Assembly: GCA_011317545.1 (NCBI GenBank) | Contig: WUJK01000009.1 | Span: 1,984,001 to 2,048,000, forward strand | Length of the DNA stretch: 64,000 bases | Reading direction: 5' to 3' | Origin: Coniella vitis | Lineage: Eukaryota; Ascomycota; Sordariomycetes; Diaporthales; Schizoparmaceae | The notes under the pieces: model-generated | What the model was told of the DNA's origin: nothing | Seen by the model: only the letters and a program-made list of their open reading frames with translations | Database searches by the model: none | Shown: positions 1-11,882 of the stretch, in pieces | How the letters are laid out: every line of letters starts with the position of its first letter | Numbering within the stretch: position 1 is the stretch's first letter | Translations under genes and position numbers: made by a program

Positions 1-2
1 TC

Positions 3-910
3 AAGCATCACAAAAACAGTAGCAGCAATAGCAGCAGCAGCAGGCGGCCTGCGCTGATGAACTCCAACTTCAACAGCAGCGGCAGTGACTTGCCTCGATC
101 TACTGCTACTGTCGACACCCATTCAGGACACCACACCGTCTACAAGATGAACGCCCTCTTTGTCGCCTCTCCACCGACAGACCTCCCTCCATACCCACCC
201 ACCGAAGCCACATCCTCATCCTCATTCTCACCCACCAGCTCCACAACTTCACCTCCGCATCTTCCTCCTCCTCCTCCTCCTCCTGCTGCTGCTGCTGCTG
301 CTGCTGCTGAAATGGCAACCCATGTAATCTCCACCATAGAAACCGTCACGTACCACCCTCTCCTCACCGATGCCCTCCACTCGCTGCTCCTCTGCCACGT
401 CCTCATCCAAACCTCGACAAAGGAACTCCAGCGACACGCACACATGGTAGCGCGCATCTGCCGCTCGGTGGATGGGTACCCCATGTTCCAATCGAGCCGC
501 AGCCCTGCACGCGCGGATTGGACGGAAATTCTGCGGCAGGGTAATGATTGGCTGGGCCTTGCGTCCTCGTGGGAGACAATGTGCTCTACTGCTTCGCTGT
601 TTCCTCCTGGTGGTAGTCACAACAGCGGTGGCGCAACAGGAGTGGTGATGACTGAGAGAGGAGCAGCAGCAGCAGCAGCAGCAGCCTCTTCGCGTAACTC
701 GACGCTCAAGGCCTTATCACCGTCTGCCGCTACGGAATCACAGCAGCACGAGTGGCAAGAAAAGTGCAGGACCGAGGCCATTCACCAGGAAGCCGTCCGG
801 CGGGCGCTGGAAGATGACCGTGTGGGCGACCAGCAGATGTTTCGGGTTGCCTACCAAGCGCATAAACGGAGTGTGGAGGCCGACTTTGTGCAGCACGACA
901 ACAATAAGGC

Positions 911-942
<32 letters not shown>

Positions 943-1466
943 GTCTCCCGACATCACCGTTATCGCCACTACCTCCTCCCGCTCACGCTGCTCCCATCCA
1001 CAGCAACGGCACCGCTGTTGCACCCGTGCAACCACAAGCCCCACTCTCCCCTTCTGCAAGCCACAAAACGTGGTCTCAGGACGAAGGCCGCGAATACCCC
1101 ATTCTCACGCCACGAGCCTCGGCCGTGGCGCGCTGGCAACGCGAGGCTCCCTCTCAGGGCGGAGGAGGAGCAGGCGGTGGCAGGATCGGTAGCAAGGGGT
1201 TGTTGGTATCGCCTCTCGCCGCGACGACATCCGGGAAAGGAGGAGAAGGTCATAATGGAGGCCCGTCGGCCAAGAAAAAGAAGAAAAAGGCTCCTCTCGG
1301 GGCGGCGAGTCCTGCTGGTGTTTCCCCGTCTGCGTCTTCGCTGTCGCTGCTATCCCATACTATCACCACCACGACCGCTGCTGCTGCTGCTACTGCTGCT
1401 GCTGCCGCTGATGTTGCAACTAATCGTAGTCATGCTGCGAGTGCGCTGAGTGCCGGTAGCTCTTGA
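3..1466 (+). CDS. Low-complexity protein, C-terminal part (5' end outside window)
   Basis: The reading frame is already open at the first bases of the window and runs to a TGA at 1464-1466. The ATG at 57 may therefore be internal, and this is probably the last exon of a longer gene. After a Ser/Pro-rich stretch there is a run of about eight Ala, then an ordered block of about 90 residues beginning at the MATHVIST segment, with several Leu/His/Cys-rich helical stretches. Next come a second Ala run, a run of ten Gln (near 912-943), Pro/Ser-rich sequence, a basic KKKKKK patch (about 1273-1290) and an Ala/Thr tail. The composition suggests a nuclear regulatory protein, perhaps the C-terminal half of a Zn2Cys6-type regulator, but no DNA-binding domain lies inside the window and I do not recognise the family. 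It converges with the next gene. Confidence 0.6.
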
Positions 1467-2226
1467 ATTTGCGGATCAATAGACGGATTAAAGCCCTTGG
1501 CGGATGGCAAAAGCGCACGTATATTCAAATCATAGTGCCAACCAAGAACAAATATCCTCAACAATATAGCTAATCCCGAACCGACCCTCTTTGCAATAAA
1601 AGACAACTCCTGATAAGCGGTGGAGTAACACTCGGCGCAATACTTTGTGTTTTCCTCTTTCATGGGTATTGCGACGTTTTGCTTCTACCAACCAGCCTTT
1701 TGTTTGGTAGGATATATTATCCATGGACTCTACCTGAATTGGCACGCCGGGCTGTATGAAAAGGTCAAGGATACGAACCACTGAAGCCAAGCGGTTGGTA
1801 GGAGCAAAATCCTCAAACCATTAATTAGAACATTTTCGACTCGGTATGCCAGTGAGGTAACATGGCTGGGAACCTAGTAAATACCGAACTCCGACATTTC
1901 AATGGAATGTCCAACTAGAGCGAATGATGATTTACACCTGGTCCCTTTGATGAACCATACTTGTCATGTGAGAACTGCACCAGTAATCAATCAAGAACTA
2001 TCGATGCTCAGACTTAAAAAAAGGAATACAATGTATTTTCAGTCAACTTGAAATAAATCCACGCTTCCCAAACTCCACACGAGACCCTTATTCATCTATA
2101 TTACACAATACAGCTCTTGTTTTGTTTCGATATATACGTATATATCCACCCTTCAATATCCCCCAATCTCTCTTGTGCCCCCTTCCTTCTATATATTCCA
2201 CTTAACCCCCATCACATCTAGTCAAA
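1467..2226. other. Convergent intergenic spacer
   Basis: This spacer of about 760 nt lies between two convergent genes and should hold both 3' UTRs. It is AT-richer than the flanking exons and has several short A/T runs. I see no convincing gene in it. Confidence 0.5.
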
Positions 2227-5200
2227 TCATCCCCACCGAATACTTCCATCTGGTCCCAGACTGCCCCCGATTCCACTCAGATTCATACCCAAGAAATTAT
2301 TCACTTCCCCAACCCCATTCGTCTCGAGCATATTCATCAACTCACTCTGCTGGTCCGCGCTCAGACTACCATGGCGCTGGGCTGGGAATCCAAAGCCCAT
2401 TGGCATGCCCCCTGGTCCGCCGCCGCCGCCACCCCCACCGTAACCGCTTGTGGGACCCGGCACGCTCGTAGGATTTGCCCCAGGATTGTAGTCGCCGCCA
2501 CCCATAAGACCGGAGAAGGCGGCGTTAGAGACAGCCGATTCGCCCCAGAATCCATTTGCAGAGTGTATGCCGCTGAACGAGTATGGAGAGATGAAAGGTG
2601 GGGGTGGCGAGAACCAGTCCGAGACTCCAGCAGAGGGCGCAAAAGGCCTTTGCTGCTGTTGCTGTTGCTGCTGCTGCTGCTGCTGCTGCTGTTGTTGTTG
2701 TTGTTGTTGTTGAGTGTGTCTTTGCCCATTCGCTACATGGGCTGGAAGGGCAGGGACAGTGAAAGTAGGCGTACGGTGAGGATCAGTGGCCTGCTGAGGA
2801 GTTGTGTGTTGCGATATTGGGCGGGCAACAGGCGTTGCGGGTGTTCCATCTCGCTCGTATTTGAGATGGGCCGGTGGCAGATGCTGCTGCTGCTGCCCTG
2901 CACCGAGTGGCATCGGGCTGCTGTAACCCATCTTGGGCGTCGGGCTCCCTGCTGTGCCTGGTGACATGGTCTGTGGTGGTGAAAAGGAACTGTTGCTGGC
3001 TGGATTGTTAGATCCGGGCGGTGTTGGTAGTTGAGATTGTGGTGTGGTCGTTGGAGGCGAATGTGTGTGTTGTTGTTGTTGTTGTAGTTGTTGGTGGTGG
3101 TGGTGGTGGTGTTGGTGCTGGTGCTGGTGCTGCTGGTGCTGATGGTGAGCGTTCATTGCCTGTGGCGGCGGCGGTTGTCCCAAGTCTCTGGCTCCAGCTG
3201 GAGGCTCACCCGGAGACGGCTGCTTGAAGTCTGGCGGGAAGTACCCAAAAGATGGTCGGCGTCCTTCGTTGAAGTCACTTGATGGGTTTTTAAAGATGGA
3301 ATTGGAGCGGAACGTTGGTTGTTGGAACGGATTCGCATCGAAATTGAAAATGTTCATATTTTCTGGCGCATCCACGGTATAGCCAAAGACTGGCTGAGTG
3401 AAGAGGGGATGCTGCTGGTTCTGCGCATAAGCAGCGCCATTCGAGACGGGCGTAGGGGCAGAGTTGTCAGAAGCTGCTGGCGAGTCGTTGTCCAATAAGA
3501 GTGGCGACGTAAAGGCTGTTGTGTTTGTATTGTAAGGGTCATCATTGGTGTCATAACTCTGCAGACAAGCCCTTCCAAGGACAGAAAAGAGCTGTGAGGC
3601 ATTCTTGGTGCCAGGCCAGCGTTCCGAGCATTGGTCAATGACATCCAGCGCCACATTGAGAACCTCCTCAACTTCTTCCTTGGAGTGAGCGGCGCGCACC
3701 TCACGGTAGGAAATGGCCCACAGAAACACATTGAGTGACATGTTCAGGTTGAGCACAAAGATCCAGGTAATGTCGACTGCAGATTTCTTGATTTGCTGGT
3801 TGGAAAGATTAATGGTGTAAACTGCAGATTCGTAGCAAATCAAAGCAGAGCGACTTGTTGGCCTTGGGATTTGGGGTGATGGACGGTGCAGACTGATCAT
3901 CATGCCGTGGTATCGCCCCGTAAACCTGTAATTGCGTGAGAAGAACGGCTCTACAAGACCGAGGAATGAATGGAATGGCTTACCATGGTTTGCACCAGAC
4001 CGGATCCGATGGAGCTGAATCAATCCATTCCTTGATGTTGCGCTCCATTTCAAGGAATAGCGGACTATTGGCGTCCTTGGGCTCGGAGCGCTTCTTTTCG
4101 TATAGTATCCTTCGAATCTCGGACTGGCGCACTCGCATTCTGCAGAAGTGAATGGCCACCATCTTTTTCTCGCTGGGGGGGCCAGCCTGGATGCCTTGCT
4201 CGGTAATGTATTCGTCGTCCACATTTTCAAAGAACCTAACATCCATAAAGTCTCCAGCTTTGGCAAAGCCATTCGGGCGCCCCATGATGTTTGCAATACC
4301 CAGCTCGTTCGAGGTAACAATCCAGCTGAGCCTCCGACGCAAATCCATCTGCAAGGGGTCTATGAGTCCCATGTTGTAGCCGGCAGAAATGGTCTTCTCA
4401 TCTGCCAGGCCCAATTGCTGACATATACGGGTTGCGAGACCGATAATGTGGAACAGGACGTTGCGAGTAGGTGTCAAGAGAGAATACGATCCGATCAAGA
4501 CCAGGCATTGTAGCGTTTTCAAGTCCTTGGTCCGAACCACATCCTCAAAGTACTGCATCGCTGCCAAGTAGTAGCTGTCCGCAAGACCAGCATACTGAAT
4601 ATCGAGTTTCTGTAGGCTGATGGCGAGTACCATTCTGACTACAAAGTTCTTGTAGGCGTCGGTGTTGCCATTGTATACTTCTTCCAAATCGTTGGCAAAT
4701 ACTTTTTCGTGCAGAGTAGGCGTAAAGAATTGTGCTAGAAGCAATGTGTTAGGGGAGTTACGCGTCTAGAAAACCAAACAAAAACGGCCAAAGAAGGGAG
4801 AGTGAATCATGCTTACCTCTCGATAGATAAACTTCAATAAGCTTGTCTGTTACTTGACGTGATGGTAGCGTCTCCGCGGGTAGTTCGCTGATCATGGGGA
4901 AACTCTTTTTCGCAATGTTACCCGCAGGCCCACTGATGCTGGCGCCCATGTGAACAATACTCTGCATCCTGTTCAGGCGATCCATCCTCCGTGCGCGTAC
5001 GTCGGGTATGAGCTCAGATATCCGCTGAGAGTCTGTGTAACGTTTGGCCTGTTCCATAAGCAGCCTGGTCATGGCGATACCTGAACTGGGGCCTAGATAG
5101 CGGGGTGTCTCGTCGGATTCGCTGAGCTTGACAAGACCACCGGGCCGGACCATGTCCTCAGCACTCTCTGGGTGGTCATTGTCTTCGTCGGTGTATTGTG

Positions 5201-5746
5201 ATAGCTCCGCCTCAAGCTGGCGGACCTTGTCCTGGAGTTTCACCACATAGAAGCGGCTGATCTTCTTGCCCCTTGTCGTGTCGAAGTATTCACAAACAGA
5301 CCCGGATCTTTCGCAAGGAAGGCACCGCGGGAGGGTAGGGTCGCATCTCGTCTTGCGCTAGAATTGAACGTTGTGGAGTCAGTCCAATTGAGTCTTGCTA
5401 CAACGGCTCAAGGGCGATTTCGAGGCCCTTTTAGAGGCAACCCGCAGCGATATCCCACAGAACGAGTGTGCGGTTTTCGAGAAGACCGGAAGACAAAGAC
5501 ATTGTACAATAACGGCAGAGGGGGGTGACTTGCCTGTCGACAGCGGCAACACGCGGTAAGTGTATGCGCGATGCGATGTGAGTTTCCGTCATCGTCGTCA
5601 CGTTGTGCGGTTGGGGGCCGCCGAAGAGGGGCTGCAGGCGGGACAGGCTGAGCAAAGGGAGGCGGTGCTTGCGGGTGATAGTAATATTGAGGCTGCCGTG
5701 GGATCATGGGCCCCAGACCCTGCTGGAAGACGGCGGCGGCGTCCAT
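2227..5746 (-). CDS. Zn2Cys6 transcription factor with fungal-specific regulatory domain and polyglutamine C-terminus
   Basis: Four exons in transcription order (5746-5534, 5357-4817, 4734-3984, 3925-2227) encode 1,067 aa. The zinc cluster has Cys at residues 66, 69, 76, 83, 86 and 93 (C-x2-C-x6-C-x6-C-x2-C-x6-C). It is followed by a basic linker and a heptad-like segment (KLQDKVRQLEAEL) for dimerisation. Exons 2-4 carry the fungal-specific TF domain (RRLSWIVTSNELGIA, ICYESAVYTINLS, ERWPGTKNASQLF regions). The last 450 residues are low complexity: a His/Gln-rich block, about 21 consecutive Gln (2650-2712), and Gly/Pro-rich sequence. The first intron (5533-5358) starts GCAAGT and ends CTAG; this GC-AG intron cuts the cluster between Gln71 and Arg72, with a CTGAC branch point near its 3' end. 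The other two introns are GT-AG. The linker after the cluster resembles Ppr1-type proteins, but I cannot name the orthologue. Nuclear DNA binding is inferred from the domain. Confidence 0.9.
2650..2712 (-). repeat. CAG/CAA repeat encoding about 21 Gln
   Basis: On the + strand this is a run of CTG and TTG triplets. Read on the coding (minus) strand it gives about 21 consecutive Gln codons with mixed CAG and CAA blocks, near the C-terminus of the Zn2Cys6 factor. The pure seven-unit CAA block at one end suggests replication slippage. Confidence 0.9.
5358..5533 (-). other. GC-AG intron inside the zinc cluster codons
   Basis: On the minus strand the exon ends CAG, the intron begins GCAAGT and ends TTCTAG, and the next exon begins CGCAAGACG. 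Removing these 176 nt joins RCRQ to RKTRC and completes a perfect Zn2Cys6 spacing. The only nearby GT (within AAGTCAC) would put the downstream cluster half out of frame. A CTGAC branch-point-like sequence lies about 22 nt before the AG. Confidence 0.8.
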
Positions 5747-8700
5747 GTGTTGCTTTGCTCGGGTTCGACTGGCGGGGGTGTCAGGGTCAGGTCAGGGCCG
5801 GTGGTAGAAGAGGGGCAGCCTGGTTGCAGCAACGAGCTGTAGGTGTCCAACTTGGCGTGCCGTGAGAGGTAAAAAAGAGCTGATGCTATACGCGTGCTGA
5901 TTGTGTGGTATGGTCGAGGGCGCAACGAGTAAGTCTGGAAGAGCGAATGGCTGTCGACATGAGCGCAGAGGTCGGCGGTCTAGGCAGGCGAGGGGAAAGG
6001 GCAAAACGGTGGGCGCGGCTCGAAGACGAGTGTCAGGCTGTGTCGTGGACTATCACAGAGGCGACTTGTATGGCTGTTTGTCGATGCTCGTCAGAAGAGG
6101 CTAGAATTCTGGTCGACGTTTGGACGAAAGGCACTGCGCCAGAGAAAGTGGACGAGACCGGGTACGAATGTTAGGTACTGTATATTGTAGCGCTCATGGA
6201 ATGGGGAGAGTAGCAGATGCTGGTTGGGCAGGTGCGGCCGAGCGCCAGTACGATGTATCGTGTGGGGCACGGCTGGGCGTCTGGGCGTGTGGCCGGTGCT
6301 GTTGTGATGCTTCATCAGGCACCTGCCCAGACCACTTAGACACATAACACGTACTAAAATACTGCCTAGGTTCTGTTTAGTAAGCGTGCTTTTTACGGTG
6401 GGTATGCTAGCATCCATGCTCAGACACAGCAATTCACGGAGTCAATGGCCAATGTCTTCACCCATTGTGCTGTCTATGACACGAAGAGGGCGGGGAAAAC
6501 GAAAAGGAGGAAGCGATACGCAACTCAAAGAATGCATGCAGCAACGAGGAAGAAAAAGACCAGTGCAAAAAAAAAAAAAAGAGACCCCCACCATTGCGTC
6601 TCGACCCCTGCCAGCACCGGTCAACTGGTAACTCTGGCGCCGAAGCCGACATCTGAGAAGCCCCACCTGTGAAGTACTGGGTACTCAGGTACGTGCGCGT
6701 CACTCGTTGGCCTCCTGTTTCCACAGACAGCAAGCGTTCCTATCCCAACACAGTTAGTACCATAACCCCTTGCGACGACCAAGCAACCGACCACCCAGCC
6801 TGCCTGCCAGCCAAGCCTGGTCCCGGCAGTTGCAATTGAGACAAACACTTGCAACCGCTTTGCTTCTAGAAGCCTCAAATGCTTCCGCTCATCTGGGGAT
6901 GCTTCCAATGCGCATTGATGGTCCCTGAATCTGTTCCGCCTATGGTGGACCTCGGCCCCGGTGCTGGACAGCGCGGGCGTATCATCTGCGTGGTCATGAA
7001 CCCCGTAAGTAATCTACAAACCCTCGAGGCTCCACCGCCCTGCCCCTATCTTGGCATCTGCCCACGATGAGCACATGGCGATGTTCCTCTGCGGTGGGTT
7101 GTGGATGGCGCGATCGACGCTGGGTTGTCTATCCTGAGGATGACTACACAGTCTTGTCTTGAGTCCGGGAGGGCCAGCCATTGCTTACTGGCGATTTCTT
7201 TGGTTCTGGCTTTCATGACAACTGCAGCAGCCGTGACGGGCAAAAGCTTCAAGCGAAGCAATTGCGGGATGTGGAAGGCTGCCGAATGAAAGGGAGAGCA
7301 CAACCAATTCAGACGGGACGCCCTACTCTGCTCGTCAGATACGGGATTGCCTTGGGTGTACTTGCAATACAGAGCTGCAAAAGATGCTCAGGAATACTCA
7401 ACATGAATGTTGTCAAATCCGTACTAGGGCATCCATCCTTCGAGGTGTTATAGGGCTGTATAGGGCAGAGTGAACGGCAGGACCCGTGTCCATCTCACCA
7501 TGAAATTCCCTTCGAGCCAAGCCCGACGAGATCTGCGGGGAGCCGCAAGGCTATAGTGCTGGTACCCAGGTACTGGTCATATGTTTGCTGTCCACCACGG
7601 TAATTTGATGGACGGCAGAGATCGAGGGTGGACGACCCTCCTCCCGAATGCAACCATACCTTTTCTACTACTACGGGACCGGTAATTTTGTCAGATCGAA
7701 ATTGCAGAGAACAATAAGCTTAATCGAATGGTTGCAGTCCTGGGCCCCGGTACGAAGACCAGCTCTCTGGGCGGGATGCTCCTCTTGCTGGCTGGTGATG
7801 TGCGTGACCCCTTGGCCTGGGTCTCCGAGCTCATCACTCGTTGCTGGAGAATGGCACATCCTTTTGCATACCGTTTGCCATCTGCCAATGAATGCTTCTT
7901 TGAAGGACGATACCGAGATATGATAGCCACTTCATGATCTGGTTATGTTGCTAGATGGCAGAAGCAGATTTACATTGTGTATAACAACATATCCGAGCTT
8001 GCTCTCGTACACAAGGTGTACAGTGTTGCCAGTGCCCTGCTGTGGCTGATTTCAGCCTCTGGCTTCTCCCGCTTCCTATGTACTTGCAGTCTTTTCTTAC
8101 AAGGCAATATCAGACTCAAGCCACGCGTGCTGGCGGGACAATTGTCGTACAGGCCATCTGGCCTTTTGCCTCTCGTGCTGCCTCTGAAACACATGGATGG
8201 CACAAAAGCCCCGGCCTGAGTGGCGGCGCGGTCCACGAGGCACTGGCGTCTCCACTCGCTCATTCATGCCTGTCTTCTGGCGCCGAGCAGTGGCGGGCCC
8301 GGCCATTTCCCAGATCCATTCTGCATTCCATTCTTAGCACACGATACAGGCTATGTGCTCCTGTGTGTGGCTACTACATAGTATGTACAGCTGCCATATA
8401 TCCATCGAGACCCCTTTGATCAGTTACTATGTAGGCTACTATGTATGGCGTTGCAACAGCGCTTGCTCGGAATCTTTAGCGCCAAATCTTGCCTGGATAA
8501 TGACGTTAGACCCTCGCTAACCTGGGGGCGGTTAGGGCCGGACCCCTTTAGCCACCTAGCTACTTCCAGTGGCAGTACTTGACTAAAAGTAACTTTGTAC
8601 CTGCCACCTCGGTGCGGGTTTATCCAAAGGGCAACTACCAACTACCCTCTGGCCCTGCCAGTTCTGCTTACCTAGACTGCCATGACTGCCTAGGTACGGA

Positions 8701-9304
8701 GCCCCTACAGTCAATGACAAAGGCAGTGTCTGCTGCTGCAAGCCCCACCTTGGGCCGCCTGGAAGTGCACGAGTCTGTTCGGTGCTCTGATTGACTGCTT
8801 GTTGGGCCGCCATCGTTGCTTTCTGCTCTCACGAAACCCTCAGTTGCGCTGGACTGTACCTATCAACGATCGATTGTACAAGCCTTCACCCTCTGCCACC
8901 TTGTCGCCTTCAGCCCTGCCTAGATCTGCTCGCATCCCAGCAACACTCGGCTACAAGTCTGCACCACTTTCATCAACGCTGTCGCCCAGTCACCCCTGAC
9001 GAACGGCAGAGTGTCTGGATTGAATTGTACCTTGCCTCCTCCCTCGCAAGAATCGGCTCCGGTCTCTGCGCTGCACTACGCCAAGCTGGACGCACCAGGC
9101 TATTGCGCCTTACGCTCCAAGGCCTGTCGCTAGAATCCTGTCCATTGCCGCTGCAGAACCATCACTTCTCGAGTGCCGCCTCGGCATGGTCTTGCCAGGC
9201 CTACCCCGCGATTTGGCTTGCATTTTCTAAAAGCGAACCTTGAATCGCCTATTCACGCGCCCCGACCTTATCAGATTGCCCTTGGTCCAAACGGCAACAT
9301 CGAC
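5747..9304. other. Long divergent intergenic region between two Zn2Cys6 regulators
   Basis: This 3.56 kb region separates two divergently transcribed regulator genes and should contain both promoters and 5' leaders. Only short, unconserved-looking frames occur on either strand. It holds short words built from TAC...GTA arms, including TACATAGTA/TACTATGTA at 8375-8383, 8425-8433 and 8437-8445, and GGTACC/CCTAGG-type words near 6673, 7560 and 8690. An A run lies at about 6567-6580. I see no gene I can support. Confidence 0.5.
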
Positions 9305-11882
9305 ATGCCCAGATCCAGCTTCTCTGATAACCCGTTGCTCCGGGTCTCGAGACCCGTGTCGGCTTGCTCGAGATGTAAGCTCGTCGAGAACGCCGCCAGT
9401 CCGCAGCACCTCTTTGTTGGTCATGTTCGCTGACGTTTATTGCCAGGTCGAGCCGCCAAGGTGAAGGTGATTGGTCATAAACCCTTCCTAGCTGAATAGT
9501 GACAGTCCAGGTGTTCTAATGCAGACTTGTAGTGTGATGGAAAGCTCCCTGCTTGTACAGCCTGCGAGAAGGCTGGTCGCGAGAATGAGTGTTCAGCCGC
9601 CAATGACCAGTTTGCCCGTGGCAAGGAGAGGAGGTAATGAGAGCTCCCGTCGTTTTTAGTCTCGGTTTCCCTTTAGACAAACACTGACACTCCTCACAAG
9701 CTACGTGGCCGCTCTGGAGTTGAGGATAGAAAAGCTCGAAAGAAGACTTGCATTCGCACGCTCTCGCAAAGCTTCTGTCGCCAACCATGAACACGAAGGG
9801 CCACCTTCTGGAGAACATGCGCAGGACCGCAAAGATTCGCTGGCAAACATTCGCGCTGCTATACACCGCAAGGCTGAGCGAAAACGTGAGAATTCCGACG
9901 TCAATACTCTAATTTCAGACTTTGGCTTTCTGTGAGCTTGGCCCTCTTCCGCTGTCCCCGTTGCTGCACAGCGCACTGACCGAAGCCCACGAAGATCGGT
10001 TAATGCCGCCACACGCGACTTTGAACCAACTGTTAGCAACATGACTTTTGCTCGACTCGTCTTGGCGGCGGTGATCAACGATCCTCTTCCGGAGCCTCAG
10101 TCTTTCGAGATGCCTCCACGACAGACCGCGCAAAGTATTGTCCAATATTACATGGCCAACATTTACGCTCTCTTCCCACTCTTTTCCGAAACGGTCCTGC
10201 TGACAGCTGTCGACGACATGTATCAACAAGAGCGCCATGTCAGCAGTGCCAGCAAGTGGCTTGTTTACCTCGTACTGGCGATAGGATCCATGGCCCAGTC
10301 ACGGAGCAACCAAGATAATTTCTACAAGGATGGCGTTGAGTTCATGTCTCACGCCCTGCAGTTTGCAGATAGGGCTTTGCAACCCGGCTATGTCACACAA
10401 ATCCAGTCTCTCATCCTCTTTACTCAATACGCCATGCTAGATCCCGCGCATTTTGACAGCTGGCACCTCATCGGCTTCACTTGCCGCGCAGTGGTAGATT
10501 TAGGCTTCCACCAGGATCCCCCAAGCCAGGCGCAGCCGGACCGGGCCGTGCTGGACATGCGGCGCAAAACATTCTACTGTGCCTACGCTCTCGACAGGTA
10601 TGTTGTTATGCAATCTGGGACGAGCCTTGGTCTCGGGAGAACGGGGAGGGAGTGGTCTTGTCTTTGCTAACAGTATCACCACACCAGAGCCATAAGCATG
10701 GTCCATGCCCGTGCCTTTTCGTTTTGCGACGATGCCATCCAGGTCGAGTTCCCCGCAACGTCCGGCATAGGCAGAATAGCATCGGTCGCTGGCACGATCA
10801 CTGGCCCACAATCCCACGATCCTGCACTTCTCCTCTTCCAGCTTCGCCGTATACAATCACACTGGTACCAGACCCTGATCCAGTCTGATCCTAATCAACC
10901 AGTTGATGGCATCGATGGGGATGCTACGAGCTTCATCTGGCAAGTTTGCCAGGACATGCGCGAATGGGACGAGTCTCTGCCCGAGACGCTACCGATTGGC
11001 ATCCGTGAGCTCTTTGATTTGGAGCTCAAGTATAGCTACGTTTACTGCTTGGCGCCTAGTGCCCGCGCGCCAGTCATGACTGCTTACGGACGGGCACTCA
11101 TCTTTGAGTACGCAATTTCTTACTTGGACCACATCTATGGACTAGCACACGGTGGCCCCGACCCTAACCCGGCCTTTTACACCTACCATGACGCCCTGCG
11201 AGTTTTCTTCATGGGAAGCCAATTCATGGCTGTTTTGCGGGACGCGGGAGACGCGTTACTTGCGGGCGCTTCTGTACCCCTCCCGCTATCCATACCTGGC
11301 AAAGCGCCACCCCCGCCGCTGCCTGCAAGGACAAGCAATGAAGACAACCTGACTAGGAGTCTTCGGTGCTTGGAGGGTGTGAAGCAGACACTGAAAAAGT
11401 ACGGCGAAAGATGGACAAACGCTGGAAGCCTTGCGCAGAGCTTCGACATGCTGAGCGAGGATCTGATTCAAGAGCTCAAGACCAAGCAACAACAGGGCAT
11501 CCAATACGCACCTGCTCCTAACCCGCATTTACAACGACAGGCTCAGATGCATATGCAACATGGCCACCAGCTCTCCAACTCATCTATCCCCCACACACAT
11601 TCTCCGGTCACGATGCCTGGCTATCTCCCGGGACAAATGCCCATGTCCGTGGCTGCTGGGCCGCAAATGCCTCATCAGATGCATCCTGGTCAGTACGCAA
11701 TGAGTATGGCTCCGCACCAGTCCCCAATGCTGGTGTCGCGATCTCCAATGCACACAAACATCCCAATGCATCAGGGGCCACCCATGCATCAGCAGCACCT
11801 CTCCAACGGAGGGCATCATTCACCCGGAGTGAAATGGGAGAACGTCGACATGTCTCATATGATGCGAGGGGGTGGGATGTAA
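9305..11882 (+). CDS. Zn2Cys6 transcription factor with fungal-specific regulatory domain
   Basis: Six exons (9305-9374, 9447-9466, 9533-9633, 9701-9931, 9995-10597, 10688-11882) encode 739 aa. The zinc cluster has Cys at residues 21, 24, 31, 38, 41 and 50 and is spread over three exons. Exon 2 is only 20 nt and supplies part of one Cys codon plus RAAKVK. A coiled-coil segment follows (ALELRIEKLERRLAFARS). The fungal-specific TF domain begins around DFGFL/SVNAATRDF and includes the characteristic YALDRAISMVHARAFSF motif, which is restored only by removing the 10598-10687 intron. The C-terminal 130 residues are rich in Met, His, Pro and Gln and could be an activation region. All introns are GT-AG; several have CTGAC/CTAAC branch points. 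The 9994 acceptor was chosen because the nearer CACAG site causes a premature stop. It resembles Tea1-like fungal regulators; the target genes are unknown. Confidence 0.9.
9447..9466 (+). other. 20-nt micro-exon in the zinc-cluster coding region
   Basis: A 20-nt exon between a 72-nt intron (GTAAGC...TTGCCAG) and a 66-nt intron (GTGATT...TTGTAG). It completes the second cysteine codon and encodes RAAKVK, joining SACSR to CDGKLPAC. Both frame and cysteine spacing require it. Confidence 0.85.

Noticed and set aside
4735..4816. Nearer acceptor TTTTCTAG (about 4767) for the second intron of the minus-strand Zn2Cys6 gene
   Set aside because: It leads directly to an in-frame stop (D-A-stop). The GCTTCTAG acceptor at 4735 keeps the AQFFTPT frame.
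8791..9243. A 150-codon frame upstream of the second Zn2Cys6 gene
   Set aside because: Pro/Ser/Leu/Cys-rich with no motif; it most likely lies in the 5' leader or promoter of the regulator.
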